Shown: piece after piece, positions 43,402 through 53,440 of the stretch
How the letters are laid out: each line of letters starts with the position of its first letter
Position numbering within the stretch: the stretch's first letter is position 1
Assembly (NCBI GenBank): GCA_964451305.1
Contig: CAYVHV010000019.1
Coordinates: 1-64,000, forward strand
DNA from: SHLQ01 sp964451305
GTDB lineage: Bacteria > Actinomycetota > Acidimicrobiia > Acidimicrobiales > SHLQ01
Direction: 5' to 3'
DNA length: 64,000 nt
Notes under the pieces: model-generated
Told to the model about the DNA's origin: nothing
The model's input: the letters and a program-made list of their open reading frames with translations, nothing else
The model's database searches: none
Program-made: the position numbers and the translations under genes

Positions 43402-43953
43402 CTAGTCGGAGAGGCCCTCGGCTTCGAGGCGGGCGAGGAGTTCGTCTCGGATACTCCGCCCCGGTTCACGCGCCTTTGCGCCCGCAACGCGCCACCCATG
43501 GCGAGACGAGTAGAGCAACGGGTCTTCGCCGAGTCGCCCTTCGCCAAACTGTGAGACCTCCGCAAGAAAAAGGTCGTGGTCGAGGTCGGTATCCAACTTC
43601 TCGATGACATCGCACTTGATCCACGAGATGTTGTTCGCAATTACGGGGAACCCATCGATCTCGGTGAGGTATTCGGGGGCAATGTACTGGAACTTGCGGC
43701 CCGGATATGAGAAGTACTGGCCGACATCGACCTGATCACCGGCGAGGTTCGAGACAGTGAACCAGCCCGAGGCTTCGATCAACGCGTGCGTGTCGTGTTT
43801 CGGCGAGATGGAAGCGAGCATGATCGGTTCGTCGAACGACACCTGCATCACCCAGTGAGAGCAGTACCCGCGGGTCACGCCGTCGTGGGTGGAGGCAACG
43901 ACCTGCACACCTTTCATCATCTGTCCTAGGCAACGCTTCAGATCTCGATCCAT
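43402..43953 (-). CDS. Flavin reductase domain protein (split-barrel FMN-binding)
   Basis: 183 residues. The flavin-reductase-like pattern is present: V-Q-V-V-A-S-T-H-D-G-V-T-R-G-Y-C-S-H-W-V, then P-I-M-L-A-S-I-S-P-K-H-D-T-H and G-W-F-T-V-S-N-L-A. The C-terminal part has R-H-G-W-R-V. Family members bind FMN and act as NAD(P)H:flavin reductases or small oxygenase partners. The gene stands alone between lhr and the SirB1-like gene. Confidence 0.85.
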   Translation of the reverse strand: MDRDLKRCLGQMMKGVQVVASTHDGVTRGYCSHWVMQVSFDEPIMLASISPKHDTHALIEASGWFTVSNLAGDQVDVGQYFSYPGRKFQYIAPEYLTEIDGFPVIANNISWIKCDVIEKLDTDLDHDLFLAEVSQFGEGRLGEDPLLYSSRHGWRVAGAKAREPGRSIRDELLARLEAEGLSD

Positions 43954-44008
43954 GAAGCGAATTCTAGGGACGTCGAGGCATCACCGGCGTGGGCTCGTTG
44001 GGGACGGT

Positions 44009-44944
44009 TCAGTTGAGCCGCCCCCAGAGCGCCTTAATCTCGGGGTCGTCGGGGTCGATGGATTCGCGAAGCCTCGCCGCAATATCGAATCGTGTGCGAG
44101 TCTCCGCGATTTCGATCAGTGCCCGCTGGTCGCTGTGATCGAGCGGAAGGAGTGCTCGCACCTCGAGGAGGCGATCGAACTTTTGATGCTCCCTCGCCCA
44201 GGTTCGCATCAAGTTGTTCGAGACCCGGGTGATCACCGCGCTGGTGCTCATTGGCTTCAACGACTGATCGCTAATGGCCATCTCATGGCCGAAGATCGAT
44301 TTGAGTCGCGCTTCGAGTGCCAGACGATCGACCCGTGCTCCGGAGAATGCGTCGATGAACGTGTCCGGTTCGGAAGGAACGCCTACGACCACGTGACCGG
44401 GGAGCCCAATCAGGGCTAACGGGAGGTCGATCCTCACCCCGACCGCAACGACGATGGCGCTCAAGGTGATCGGCATACCGACCCGTCGTTCCAGTACCCG
44501 GTCGAGGAACGAATTGTCTTCGGCGTGGTAGTCGTCGACATCTCCAACGAATCCTGCATTGCCGAACAGGCCCTCGACGAGCGCGTCGACACTCGAGGTG
44601 GCGAGGGTCGCCGGGTCGAGATCGGCTGCAAGGTCATCTAAGGCCTGCAAGGCGGGGGAGACGATGTTTGTTCGCTGCTGTAGCGCCTCGCTCAGCAAAA
44701 GGAGCGCACGGTCGAGCGGGGGCGATGTCGATGCGAGCAGCGCAGCGAGTTCATGGGCGGAATCGGGGACATCTTCCACGAACGCAGAGTAGCTGTGGCG
44801 CCCGAACGTGTCCTCTCCGCCCGCGGTTCGGGGTGAGACTCGATGAGCTAGGGTCGTCGTGGGTCGGTCGTCGAGCGTGGTTTTGCACGCATTGAGAGAC
44901 GCGCCGACCCCGGTCAACGCAATTTCCGACGATCGAACGCCCAT
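44009..44944 (-). CDS. SirB1 family (transglutaminase-like core 2) protein
   Basis: 311 residues from the ATG at 44944. The first 55 residues are poorly family-like; a GTG at 44779 (giving E-D-V-P-D-S-A-H-E-L) may be the true start and would leave 256 residues. The family core is clear: Y-H-A-E-D-N-S-F-L-D-R-V-L-E-R-R, G-M-P-I-T-L-S-A-I, L-I-G-L-P-G-H-V-V-V-G-V and T-F-I-D-A-F-S-G. The catalytic Cys position of true transglutaminases is Ser/Asn-type here, as in most SirB1 proteins. Its function in bacteria is not established. Confidence 0.82.
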   Translation of the reverse strand: MGVRSSEIALTGVGASLNACKTTLDDRPTTTLAHRVSPRTAGGEDTFGRHSYSAFVEDVPDSAHELAALLASTSPPLDRALLLLSEALQQRTNIVSPALQALDDLAADLDPATLATSSVDALVEGLFGNAGFVGDVDDYHAEDNSFLDRVLERRVGMPITLSAIVVAVGVRIDLPLALIGLPGHVVVGVPSEPDTFIDAFSGARVDRLALEARLKSIFGHEMAISDQSLKPMSTSAVITRVSNNLMRTWAREHQKFDRLLEVRALLPLDHSDQRALIEIAETRTRFDIAARLRESIDPDDPEIKALWGRLN

Positions 44945-45029
44945 GTATCCATGGAAACGTCGGGAGATTCATGACCACTAAAACGGTATCTTTTGCAATC
45001 TGTGCCCACTTTCTGTTGCAATAGAGATA

Positions 45030-48000
45030 ATGGAACGCGTCACAGCTCTTCCCGCGAGTCGTGTGTTTGGCGCGTTTGCGCTCATGGTGTTCGCCGCACT
45101 TGCCTTTCTGCTCATCTTCCGGCCGGGAGATGAAACAGCCGCGGCCATCGATCTTGGCAACCCTGTGGCGTGGGTCGAGCACGGCATCGACGGCGAACTT
45201 CTGCAGATCAACGGCCTGACCGGCGAGATTGCTTCACGGATCGACGTCGCCGAAGACGGCGATGACTTTGTGGCCGTTCCCCATGGTGATGGAGCGGTTG
45301 TCTTGAACACGACGAGCGGCGTCGTGTCGCTCGTGAACGGGGCCGAACTTGTTGTCAGCAGCACGATCGACGTTTCCGTACCCGAAGATGCAACAAGCCG
45401 AGATGTTTCCGTGTTTGGTAGCGACGCGCTCGACGATGAGATCTTTGTGATCGACGAGGGCCAGATTCTCGAAGTTGATCCTGGTCGAGGCCTCGTGCTC
45501 ACGACTCCACTGCCGACGCCAATCTCTACGCTCGTTCAAGACTCGAGTGGAGTGATCTACGGCGTCGATGGCAACCGATCGAGTGTGGTCCGAATTGCAT
45601 CCGATGGCGCGAGTCCGTTCGCAGTTGTTGATGCGGACCTCGATGCAGATCTCGACGCTGATGACACGGCTACCGCGGACCAACGCCAGCTCGTGCGAAC
45701 CGGCGGCCGAGTCTTTGCACTCGATCCGGCTCGCCTGTCGATGGCAGAGGTGCTTCCTGGAGGTGGCCTCGGAGATCGGATCTGCATGCGCAGTGTTGCC
45801 AACGGCGCGGTGCATGGTGGGGCTGGCCCGAACGAAGAACCGATCGTGCTCTCGTTGAATGCGCAGGCGTCGATCCTTGCGGTGAGCACTGCCGATGGCG
45901 ACTGCAACGACCTCGAAGTCGATGTGGCCAACGGTGAGTATGGAGCACCCGTTGCGATCAATGGTGTCGCTTTCATTCCCTTTTGGGATCAGGGTCGGAT
46001 TATCAGTATCGACCTCGAGACCGGTGAGACCCTCGGCGACCTTCCTTTCGGAACTCGTGGCGAACCCTTCGAGCTCGAAATCGTCGGATCTACCGTCTGG
46101 GCGAACGAACGCCTCGGTCCGTTCGCCGCGGTTGTGCAACAGGACGAGATCACACCGATCGCAAAGCTCTCCGCTGTGCGGGCGGCGCCCGGAAACCCCG
46201 ACGAAGAAGGCGATGGTTCCACGATCACCAGTGGCAATGCGCAGGACGAGGGACTCCGCGTCATCGGCGAAACCGGTGCGGCCGTCATCACTGCTGAGAA
46301 TGGCTCGGCCGACGGCAATGGAACGGGCCGAGGAAACGCTGACCCCGACGATCCTGTCCTCGATCAAATCGGTGTCGACCAGCTACCGGTTCCCCAAGGG
46401 TTCGGCATCTCGGCCGACGCAGTCCTCGGCGATGAAGAAGATGAGCTGGCCGAAGAAGAACTCGAGGAGGACGAGTCCGAGGACGCTGTGGAAACAGAGG
46501 TCGACTCTGAGACCGAACTTCCCGAACTCAACGAGACCCTCGTCGCGAACTTCGTCGTATCGACCGGCGAGGCAACGGTTGGCGAGGTTGTTCGCTTCAC
46601 CGATTCAAGCCTCGGGTCGCCAGTGGCATGGTCCTGGACATTCGGTGATGGGACGAGCCTCGATACGCCCGACGCCGAAAAAGTATGGGACGAGGAAGGT
46701 CTGTACGAGATCGTGCTCACGGTGACGAATCAGAGCGGCGCGAGCTCGAACCTCGCAACGACGGTCAACATCGTGGCCGAGTCGGTCCTGTTGCCACCCA
46801 ACGCCGACTTCCAGTTCAGCAGCGACACGATCGAAGAAGGCGAGTCCATCAACTTCGTAAGCCGAACGACCGGCGAAGTTGACATTCTCGAATGGGACTT
46901 TGGCAATGGTCGCAGTGGAATTGGCGAAGAGGTAGCTCATACCTTCGACACCGCCGGCACGTACCGGGTCGTGTTGACAGCCTCGAACGAAGCGGGCTCG
47001 ACAACGAGTGCCGTCACCGTCGAGGTGCTCGATGGTGTCGAACCACCCGTCGCCGCAATCGCGCCCATTCCAAGCACCGTCACGACCGGGCAGTTCGTGA
47101 CGTTCGAAAGCGTCTCGCTGAACGACCCCACGCGCTCGACGTGGGGCTTTGGTGACGGAACGAACGCGTCGGGCGAAACCGCCCGCCACTCATGGGATGA
47201 ACCCGGCGAGTACCGGATCGTCCTCGGAGTGGAGAACTCCGCAGGTAGCGATCGGACATTCGCAGACATTCGGGTGGAGGCACGTGTTGTCGAACCTGTC
47301 TCCCGATTCACACAGAGCGCGACAGAGGTCTTGGTCGGCGAGCCGATCAACTTCACGGATCTTTCACTGAATGACCCAGATCGTTTGACGTGGGACTTCG
47401 ATGATGGCGAAACATCGAGCCAAGCAAACCCGCGCCATTCATGGGATACCGCTGGCACGTATCGGGTCACACTTCGCGCAACGAACGAAGCCGGCACCGA
47501 TCGGACAGGTGTCACGATCACCGTCAACAACCCGGTCGATCCACCCGTGGCATCGTTCAACGTGAACACAACGGTGATCGCGACCGGAAGTGATGTTCGC
47601 TTCGAAGATACATCTCAGAACAACCCCGACGAATGGATATGGGAGTTCGAAGGTTCGGGCACATCAGCCGAACGAAACCCCTTCCGTCGCTGGGATCGTG
47701 CCGGCACCTACACCGTCCGCCTCACCGCAGTAAATGAAGGGGGGCGATCGTCGAGCGAGATGCAGATCACCGTCATCGACCCTCCAACCGCCTCGTTCCG
47801 ATTCGAGATGGTTAGCGAGAACCGGGTTCGGTTCATCGACCAGTCGCAGAATGTTGATCAGTGGCGCTGGAACTTTGGCGATGGCTCGACATCGAACGAA
47901 CAAAACCCGACACATGACTTCGCTGGTGGCTCTTTCGACGTCACGCTCACCACGACGAACCAAGTCGCGACCGCCGGGCCAGCAACGCAGCGGGTGACGA

Positions 48001-48824
48001 TCTCGAACCCACCGGTTGCTGTTGCCAGTTGCAGCGTGGACGGTCGCCAACTGAATTGCACGAGCGAAGGCTCCGAACGCGCCGTCAGCTTCCGTTGGGA
48101 AGCCGATGGTGCAGTTGTGAACTCGAATCCTGAAGGTGCGAATACGACGTTTGCGTTTGCGAGCAACGGCCGCCCGAACGTCCGACTCACCGTCACGAAC
48201 GCCCAGGGTGAATCTGACAGCGTCACGATTCGGGCGCCGAGGGTGCTCGGAGGACAGGAACCACGAATTAGCGATGTTCGAATTGCGTCGATCGATGGAA
48301 ACCTCGTCCGACTCGAGTCGGTCTTCGATCGTGACCCGACCAACTGGGAGTGGAGTATTAACGGTGTCGAGCTGGTCGATGGCGGCAATACGCCAACGCC
48401 TACCTTCCGGGTTCCCGGCAACGGCACGTTCTCCGGGCAGGTCACCGCAAGCAACGCATTCGGCGATGATCGTGACCCAGTCGAGTTCACCGTAGATACC
48501 TTCGTAACATCGGCAAGCTTCACGTGGGACGTCATCGAGCCCGGCGTCGTTCGCTTTCAAAACACGTCGAATGCCCAAGCCGGTGCTGCGATCGAATGGC
48601 GCTTCAATGGCGCCCGAGAGATCCTCGACAACAACGAGCAGGCGCCGGTCGTTCGGTTCCGCGATAGCGGTGGCACCTTCCGAATCGTGCTGACCGTGTC
48701 GGATAACAATGGACGTGATGTCGAACGCGTTGACATCACGGTGCCGGCAGTCGAGGACGAAGAACCGCCAGAAGAGCCCGAGGATCCACCGGAAGACGAC
48801 GACGAAGACGGGAACGGCGGATAG
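45030..48824 (+). CDS. Membrane-anchored surface protein with beta-propeller-like region and nine PKD-type repeats
   Basis: 1264 residues. An N-terminal membrane helix (residues 11-31) is followed by about 400 residues of beta-strand-rich sequence (propeller-like, with G-R-I-I-S-I-D-L-E-T-G-E and similar blades), an acidic linker (E-E-D-E-L-A-E-E-E-L-E-E-D-E), then nine Ig-like PKD repeats from about residue 500 to 1240, most with W-x-F-G-D-G-x-x and a closing Y-x-V-x-L-T-x-x-N. The last three are divergent and lack the FGDG block. The C-terminus is a Pro/Glu/Asp tail with no sortase or membrane anchor. It is probably an extracellular stalk held by the N-terminal helix. Binding partner unknown. 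Confidence 0.82.
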   Translation: MERVTALPASRVFGAFALMVFAALAFLLIFRPGDETAAAIDLGNPVAWVEHGIDGELLQINGLTGEIASRIDVAEDGDDFVAVPHGDGAVVLNTTSGVVSLVNGAELVVSSTIDVSVPEDATSRDVSVFGSDALDDEIFVIDEGQILEVDPGRGLVLTTPLPTPISTLVQDSSGVIYGVDGNRSSVVRIASDGASPFAVVDADLDADLDADDTATADQRQLVRTGGRVFALDPARLSMAEVLPGGGLGDRICMRSVANGAVHGGAGPNEEPIVLSLNAQASILAVSTADGDCNDLEVDVANGEYGAPVAINGVAFIPFWDQGRIISIDLETGETLGDLPFGTRGEPFELEIVGSTVWANERLGPFAAVVQQDEITPIAKLSAVRAAPGNPDEEGDGSTITSGNAQDEGLRVIGETGAAVITAENGSADGNGTGRGNADPDDPVLDQIGVDQLPVPQGFGISADAVLGDEEDELAEEELEEDESEDAVETEVDSETELPELNETLVANFVVSTGEATVGEVVRFTDSSLGSPVAWSWTFGDGTSLDTPDAEKVWDEEGLYEIVLTVTNQSGASSNLATTVNIVAESVLLPPNADFQFSSDTIEEGESINFVSRTTGEVDILEWDFGNGRSGIGEEVAHTFDTAGTYRVVLTASNEAGSTTSAVTVEVLDGVEPPVAAIAPIPSTVTTGQFVTFESVSLNDPTRSTWGFGDGTNASGETARHSWDEPGEYRIVLGVENSAGSDRTFADIRVEARVVEPVSRFTQSATEVLVGEPINFTDLSLNDPDRLTWDFDDGETSSQANPRHSWDTAGTYRVTLRATNEAGTDRTGVTITVNNPVDPPVASFNVNTTVIATGSDVRFEDTSQNNPDEWIWEFEGSGTSAERNPFRRWDRAGTYTVRLTAVNEGGRSSSEMQITVIDPPTASFRFEMVSENRVRFIDQSQNVDQWRWNFGDGSTSNEQNPTHDFAGGSFDVTLTTTNQVATAGPATQRVTISNPPVAVASCSVDGRQLNCTSEGSERAVSFRWEADGAVVNSNPEGANTTFAFASNGRPNVRLTVTNAQGESDSVTIRAPRVLGGQEPRISDVRIASIDGNLVRLESVFDRDPTNWEWSINGVELVDGGNTPTPTFRVPGNGTFSGQVTASNAFGDDRDPVEFTVDTFVTSASFTWDVIEPGVVRFQNTSNAQAGAAIEWRFNGAREILDNNEQAPVVRFRDSGGTFRIVLTVSDNNGRDVERVDITVPAVEDEEPPEEPEDPPEDDDEDGNGG

Positions 48825-48842
48825 CCGGACGGTGGTGTCGGC

Positions 48843-51800
48843 TTACTCGGTAGCGATCGAGTCGAGGATGTTCATGCGCCCGGCAAGCCACGCCGGATAC
48901 ACCGCGGCGGCCAGGCCGGTGAGCGCAGCGAAGACGAGGTAGGCCACCAGTGTGGGGATCGGTACCGAGATCGTCGTCGCGATGACCTCTGGGAGGTTGG
49001 CCGAGATGAGAACGCCGAGCCCGACCCCGACGATCAGCCCAAAGAAGCCGCCGAAGATTGCAATCATGACGCCCTCCCATCGGATGATCCAACGGGTCTG
49101 AGCTCGGGTTGTGCCGATGGCTCTGAAGAGGCCGATCTCACGCGTGCGTTCAAAGACCGAAAGGGCGAGGGCGATGAGGATCCCGAGAATTGCCGTGAAG
49201 CCCGAGAGCCCGAGGAGGACGTTGACCGTTGCGAGTGTCTGGTTGAGCTGCAACTCTGCCGCCTCGGCAAACTCCTCGCGGTTGCTCACATCGAGAATTG
49301 GGAAGTCGTCGGCGAGTTCGGCTTCGATCGCAGCGCGAGCTTCCTCTTCGGGTACACCCGATGCGGTCACGACGGTGAGGAAGTTGTCGCTTCCGGTTGG
49401 GAAGTGGCGCTCCCACAGGTCGAGGGTGATCACTCGACTTCCGAGCACGAAGCCGTTCTCGTAGATTCCGGCAACGACGAGGTCTTCGCTCTGAAGGTCG
49501 ACGAAGAGCGCCGAGAATGTGTCACCGACCGAGAGCCCTTTCTCCTCTGCAAATTCGTCGACCAGGTAGACCGCATTCGGTAGCTGGGCGAGCTCGGGGT
49601 CTTGATCGACGAAGTCGGGGTCGACGTGGTCGCCGAGGTTGGCAAAGTCGACTGCGGCTGCGTCGTTGACCTCGACGTCGGTGCCGAGTTGGTCGCGGAG
49701 TTCGAGTAACTCGGCGGGATCGAGGTCGGCGTCGTCGTCGATGAGTTGCAAGACGATGGGGAGAAACTCGATGAAGTCTTCGGCCCGTAGCTCACCGGAT
49801 TCGCTCGTGACCCATGCGGCTGGGAAGGCGACCCGGAATGGCACGACGGATTCGACCTCGTCCAAGGCCGCGACCCGGTCCGCTGCAGCGGCGGAGAACG
49901 GTGTTCCTCCGGGTCCGTTCTGTGGCCCCTGGATGAGCCAGTCTGCGGTGATCGATGAATCGAGTGCGTCGCGAACCGACGACTTGATGGAATCGCCGAC
50001 GACGGTCACCGCAGTGACGAGCGTGAGGCCAATCATGAGCGCAGCTGCAGTCGTCGAGGTTCGCTGAGGATTGCGCGCAGCGTTTGCTCGGGCCACCCGC
50101 CCTGCCATGCCTCGCGCCCCGATCGCGGTCCTGACCGTTCCATAGCTCGTGATTGCCAGGACGATGCTGATGATCAGCAGCGGTATTGCGAGGGCAACTG
50201 GTGAGATCGCTCGCCCGGTCGCATCGATGACGGCGTCGGGAACACCGGAGACGACGAGGAATCCTGCACCTCCGAGCGCTGCGATGGCGCCGAGGCCGAA
50301 CGCGACGCCGACGACACCGATGACGATCATGGTCGGCCATTGGCCTGCGATTCGTGTTACTGCCGAAGCGAACATCGGGATGATCAGGTACACGCCGACG
50401 AGCGTGAGGAATGAACCCGAGCCGATCAGGCCGAACGTTTCTCCGAGCTCGAATGTCCCGAAGAGGCTCGTCAGCAACGTCGCAATACCGACGGGGAGCA
50501 CCGTGTATCGAGCTGCAGGACGCCAGATGAGTCGTACGCCGAAGTAGATCAGTGCAGAGGCCAAGATCGGCAAGATGAGTGGTGCCTGGAAGCCGTCATT
50601 GCCAAGCGAGAAACGAATGGGTACGAGGGCGAGAAGCACGAGGATGGCGCCGAGTACCCGATTGTTCGTGGCCACGAGATCGGTTTGAGCCGCCCCATCT
50701 CGCATTGCTGCCAGTGGCGATACTCGTCTCGCTTGAATCGCCGGCCACAACGACGCCGACATCGTGACCGGGATTCCGGTGAAGAGCGCAGCGACGATGA
50801 CGAGAGGGGTGAGCGGCAGTCCGGTGCTGTCGGGGAAACCGAGGCCGATGAGCGCTGCTCGCAACAGCCACGCGAGCCCAATTCCACCCGGAATGCCGAT
50901 GATCGTCGAGAAGACGCCGAGGGCCAACGCTTCACCGAACATCAACTTGGTGATCTGGTTCCCGAGCGCGCCGACGGCACGGAGCAACCCGAGCTCTCGG
51001 ATCCGCTGTGCGAGCGTGATCGAGAATGTGTTGTAGATCAGGAACCAACTGACGGCACTGATGATGCCAGCGAAGGCGAGAAGAACGGTCTGGAAGATGT
51101 CGAGGATCTCGCCGAACTGACCTTGCGTTTCCTCGAGGACCTCTTCTTGGCTTCTGACGAGAATGTTCTCGTCGACGACCTCGGCAATCGCATCCATGAC
51201 GGCGAGTTGGTCGGCGCCTTCCTCGAGGATGACGGTGATGTCGCTGAAGCCGCGATCGTTGTTGAGCAACGTCACGGCGGTGTCTTGGTCGAACGCAACG
51301 ATGCGCGCGCCGACGAGGGCGTTGCGCTCGGGGTTTCCGAAGGTGAAGGTGCCGGTGAGTTCGAAGGTGCGGCCCTCTTCGGTTTCGGTCGGCAGCTGCA
51401 GCACATATCGCTCGCCGAGTTCATAGTCGCCGTCGGCAAATGCATCGATGTCGAGCCCGAACTCATCTGGGCCGACGGGTGGTCGACCCGATTGCAGGAA
51501 CAACCTGGTGTTCGCTGCGTCGCCGTCCCACAGACTGCCGAGGTTTGGGCCAGCTGGGGCAAAGGTGGGTTCGCCCTGACCATCGACCGGCACGACACCA
51601 ACGTTGATGACACGAGGTTGGACTGCGAGAACACCGTCGATTGGTTCGATTCGGTCGGCGTGATCGATGGAGATCGTTGGAGCGATCAGTCCATCACCGA
51701 ACTCGATGCGGGGCTGCACGGCAATGTCGTAGCCAGACTCGATGTTTTCTGCGAGCTCGCTAAACGTGGTGCGCAACCCTCCGGTGAAGATCAGTACGGC

Positions 51801-51926
51801 GGCGACGAGGGCGACGCTGAACGTGATCGCCAAGCTCGTAAGCACGTAGCGCAGCGGCCGTTGTACCAAGTTCTTGATAGCCAGCCGAAGGAGCACAACG
51901 CTCACGATAGAGGCTTTCGCAGCCAC
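48843..51926 (-). CDS. FtsX-like ABC transporter permease, double-module, without adjacent ATPase
   Basis: 1027 residues, GTG start at 51926 with GAAGAAG upstream; GTG at 51905 or 51896 are alternatives. Two FtsX modules: helix around 25-48, a large extracytoplasmic (MacB-PCD-like) domain to about 260, a group of helices including repeated G-L-L-R-A-V-G-A-L-G and further helices to about 600, then a second extracytoplasmic domain and final helices with E-I-G-L-F-R-A-I-G-T-T-R-A-Q. This is the layout of large lipoprotein- or lipid-export permeases. The ATP-binding partner is not next to it, because the upstream neighbour (SGNH hydrolase) is on the opposite strand. Confidence 0.88.
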   Translation of the reverse strand: MAAKASIVSVVLLRLAIKNLVQRPLRYVLTSLAITFSVALVAAVLIFTGGLRTTFSELAENIESGYDIAVQPRIEFGDGLIAPTISIDHADRIEPIDGVLAVQPRVINVGVVPVDGQGEPTFAPAGPNLGSLWDGDAANTRLFLQSGRPPVGPDEFGLDIDAFADGDYELGERYVLQLPTETEEGRTFELTGTFTFGNPERNALVGARIVAFDQDTAVTLLNNDRGFSDITVILEEGADQLAVMDAIAEVVDENILVRSQEEVLEETQGQFGEILDIFQTVLLAFAGIISAVSWFLIYNTFSITLAQRIRELGLLRAVGALGNQITKLMFGEALALGVFSTIIGIPGGIGLAWLLRAALIGLGFPDSTGLPLTPLVIVAALFTGIPVTMSASLWPAIQARRVSPLAAMRDGAAQTDLVATNNRVLGAILVLLALVPIRFSLGNDGFQAPLILPILASALIYFGVRLIWRPAARYTVLPVGIATLLTSLFGTFELGETFGLIGSGSFLTLVGVYLIIPMFASAVTRIAGQWPTMIVIGVVGVAFGLGAIAALGGAGFLVVSGVPDAVIDATGRAISPVALAIPLLIISIVLAITSYGTVRTAIGARGMAGRVARANAARNPQRTSTTAAALMIGLTLVTAVTVVGDSIKSSVRDALDSSITADWLIQGPQNGPGGTPFSAAAADRVAALDEVESVVPFRVAFPAAWVTSESGELRAEDFIEFLPIVLQLIDDDADLDPAELLELRDQLGTDVEVNDAAAVDFANLGDHVDPDFVDQDPELAQLPNAVYLVDEFAEEKGLSVGDTFSALFVDLQSEDLVVAGIYENGFVLGSRVITLDLWERHFPTGSDNFLTVVTASGVPEEEARAAIEAELADDFPILDVSNREEFAEAAELQLNQTLATVNVLLGLSGFTAILGILIALALSVFERTREIGLFRAIGTTRAQTRWIIRWEGVMIAIFGGFFGLIVGVGLGVLISANLPEVIATTISVPIPTLVAYLVFAALTGLAAAVYPAWLAGRMNILDSIATE

Positions 51927-51999
51927 CGCTTCTTCACCAATACATAAAGGCGTATGACAACTTTCGCTGAGCCCGATCGCGTTGGAAGCGCTGAGCCTG

Positions 52000-52005
52000 T
52001 AACGA
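52000..52005 (+). promoter_or_regulatory. Probable -10 element, leaderless arrangement
   Basis: TAACGA ends 7 bases before the GTG at 52013. Confidence 0.4.
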
Positions 52006-52012
52006 TGTAGCG

Positions 52013-53368
52013 GTGATGAATTCTCAGCTCCGTCTCTGGCTGATCATGCTCGCTTTTGCCATGCTGGCGGCGGCCTGCACATCGACGGATGCGACGGGTC
52101 AGTCCGAGCCGGGTGACGAAGTGTCCTCCGGTGAGGCAACGGCGACCGAAACAACGACATCGACGACGACCACCACGACGATTCCAGCCCAGCCGCCCAA
52201 CGTGAGGATGCCCGAGATGGCCTTTGCGGTTGTGGGCCAGCAGGTCTCCGAGGCGGTGATCGTCACCGACCCGAACGACGACGAGGTCGTCATTCGTGCG
52301 TTCGGTGACGGCGTTCCCGGCTTCAGCCCGGTCACGAACGTTCGCGGCGGCATAATCGGCTTCGAATGGGAACCGACCGAAGCTGGCGAATGGGAAGTTG
52401 AGATGACCGCGACCGACACCGGGGGCCTCGTCGGAAGCGCCACGGTGCAGCTCGTTGCTCATCACGAACCCAGCGTCGACATGCTGTTTGCGATGGGTGA
52501 CTCGGTCGCGGCCGGGTTCGGGCGAGATCGAAGCGACTTCGCTGGATCCGATGATTGTTTCCGAAGCGAAGGCGATACCTACAGCGCGCTCGCCTTCGAT
52601 TCGCTTATCGAAGCCGGCGCGCTCGGTGCGCAGTCCGAACTCGTCATCGTGGCGTGCGCGGCGGCCGGAGCGAGCGATCTGGCGACGCTCGAAACGTCGG
52701 CAACGAATCGTGATGGTGACGTCGTTGGCGATCCGCTTCCACAGTTGGAACGGGCCACACTGTTGAACCCGACGATCGTCACCCTTACCGTCGGCGCATC
52801 CGATGTTGGATTGTTCGATCTGGAGAACTTTCTGCGTGCTGACTCCGGTCAAGATCCGGCGGCGGCCGTCGATGCGGTCGAACTCGATCGAAGGATCTCC
52901 ACGATCCGCGCCGATCTCACAAACGCGCTGGACATCTTGATGCGAACGACGAGCACACACGTCGTATTGACTACGGCCTTCAACCCGGTTGCGAGCGAGC
53001 CGATCGGGGTCGACGGCTGCACGGGTGATTGCATGGTTGCTGCGAGCGATCGCATTGTGAACGATCTGAACGCGATGTTGCTCGACGTGGTCGCGGGGCA
53101 ACGGGAGGGACGGGTCTCCGTTGCTCGTCTCGATGGTGAAGCTGACGTGTTTGAAGCACCGAATGGTCTCGGCGTCGATGCATTGCGCGACGGCCTCGGG
53201 CCGTTTCAAGGAATCGTGGACAATTTCACCGGAGGGGCCACAGCTCTCTGCGCTGACGACGGTGGTGTCGACGATGCCTTGGTGTCGGCCCTCGATTGCG
53301 CCCATCCCAACGAGGACGGGCATCGAGCAATAGCCGACATCGTCGCAATGGTGCTGCTCTCGATCTGA
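52013..53368 (+). CDS. SGNH/GDSL-type hydrolase lipoprotein
   Basis: 451 residues; GTG at 52013 and ATG at 52016 are adjacent alternatives. Lipobox L-A-A-A-C. A Thr-rich linker and an Ig-like domain (about 55-150, with V-T-D-P-N-D-D-E-V-V) precede the hydrolase. Block I is F-A-M-G-D-S-V-A-A-G (nucleophile Ser) and the final block is D-C-A-H-P-N-E-D-G-H with the Asp/His pair. Block III, normally G-x-N-D, reads G-A-S-D, so the oxyanion Asn is replaced by Ser. Substrate could be acylated envelope glycans or lipids. It is divergent from the FtsX permease gene. Confidence 0.82.
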   Translation: MMNSQLRLWLIMLAFAMLAAACTSTDATGQSEPGDEVSSGEATATETTTSTTTTTTIPAQPPNVRMPEMAFAVVGQQVSEAVIVTDPNDDEVVIRAFGDGVPGFSPVTNVRGGIIGFEWEPTEAGEWEVEMTATDTGGLVGSATVQLVAHHEPSVDMLFAMGDSVAAGFGRDRSDFAGSDDCFRSEGDTYSALAFDSLIEAGALGAQSELVIVACAAAGASDLATLETSATNRDGDVVGDPLPQLERATLLNPTIVTLTVGASDVGLFDLENFLRADSGQDPAAAVDAVELDRRISTIRADLTNALDILMRTTSTHVVLTTAFNPVASEPIGVDGCTGDCMVAASDRIVNDLNAMLLDVVAGQREGRVSVARLDGEADVFEAPNGLGVDALRDGLGPFQGIVDNFTGGATALCADDGGVDDALVSALDCAHPNEDGHRAIADIVAMVLLSI

Positions 53369-53440
53369 GTCATGTCGGACGGTGGGGCGAGCGAAACGGA
53401 GTATCTCCTAGGCTGGGTCTCCGGCTAAAGCGATAGCGCT

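Noticed and set aside
50685..51947. 420-codon plus-strand open frame inside the FtsX permease gene
   Set aside because: The minus strand encodes clear membrane helices and FtsX motifs; the plus product is acidic and of no known family.
51902..53323. 473-codon minus-strand open frame across the SGNH hydrolase gene
   Set aside because: The plus strand has a lipobox and SGNH blocks; the minus product is Arg-rich and featureless.
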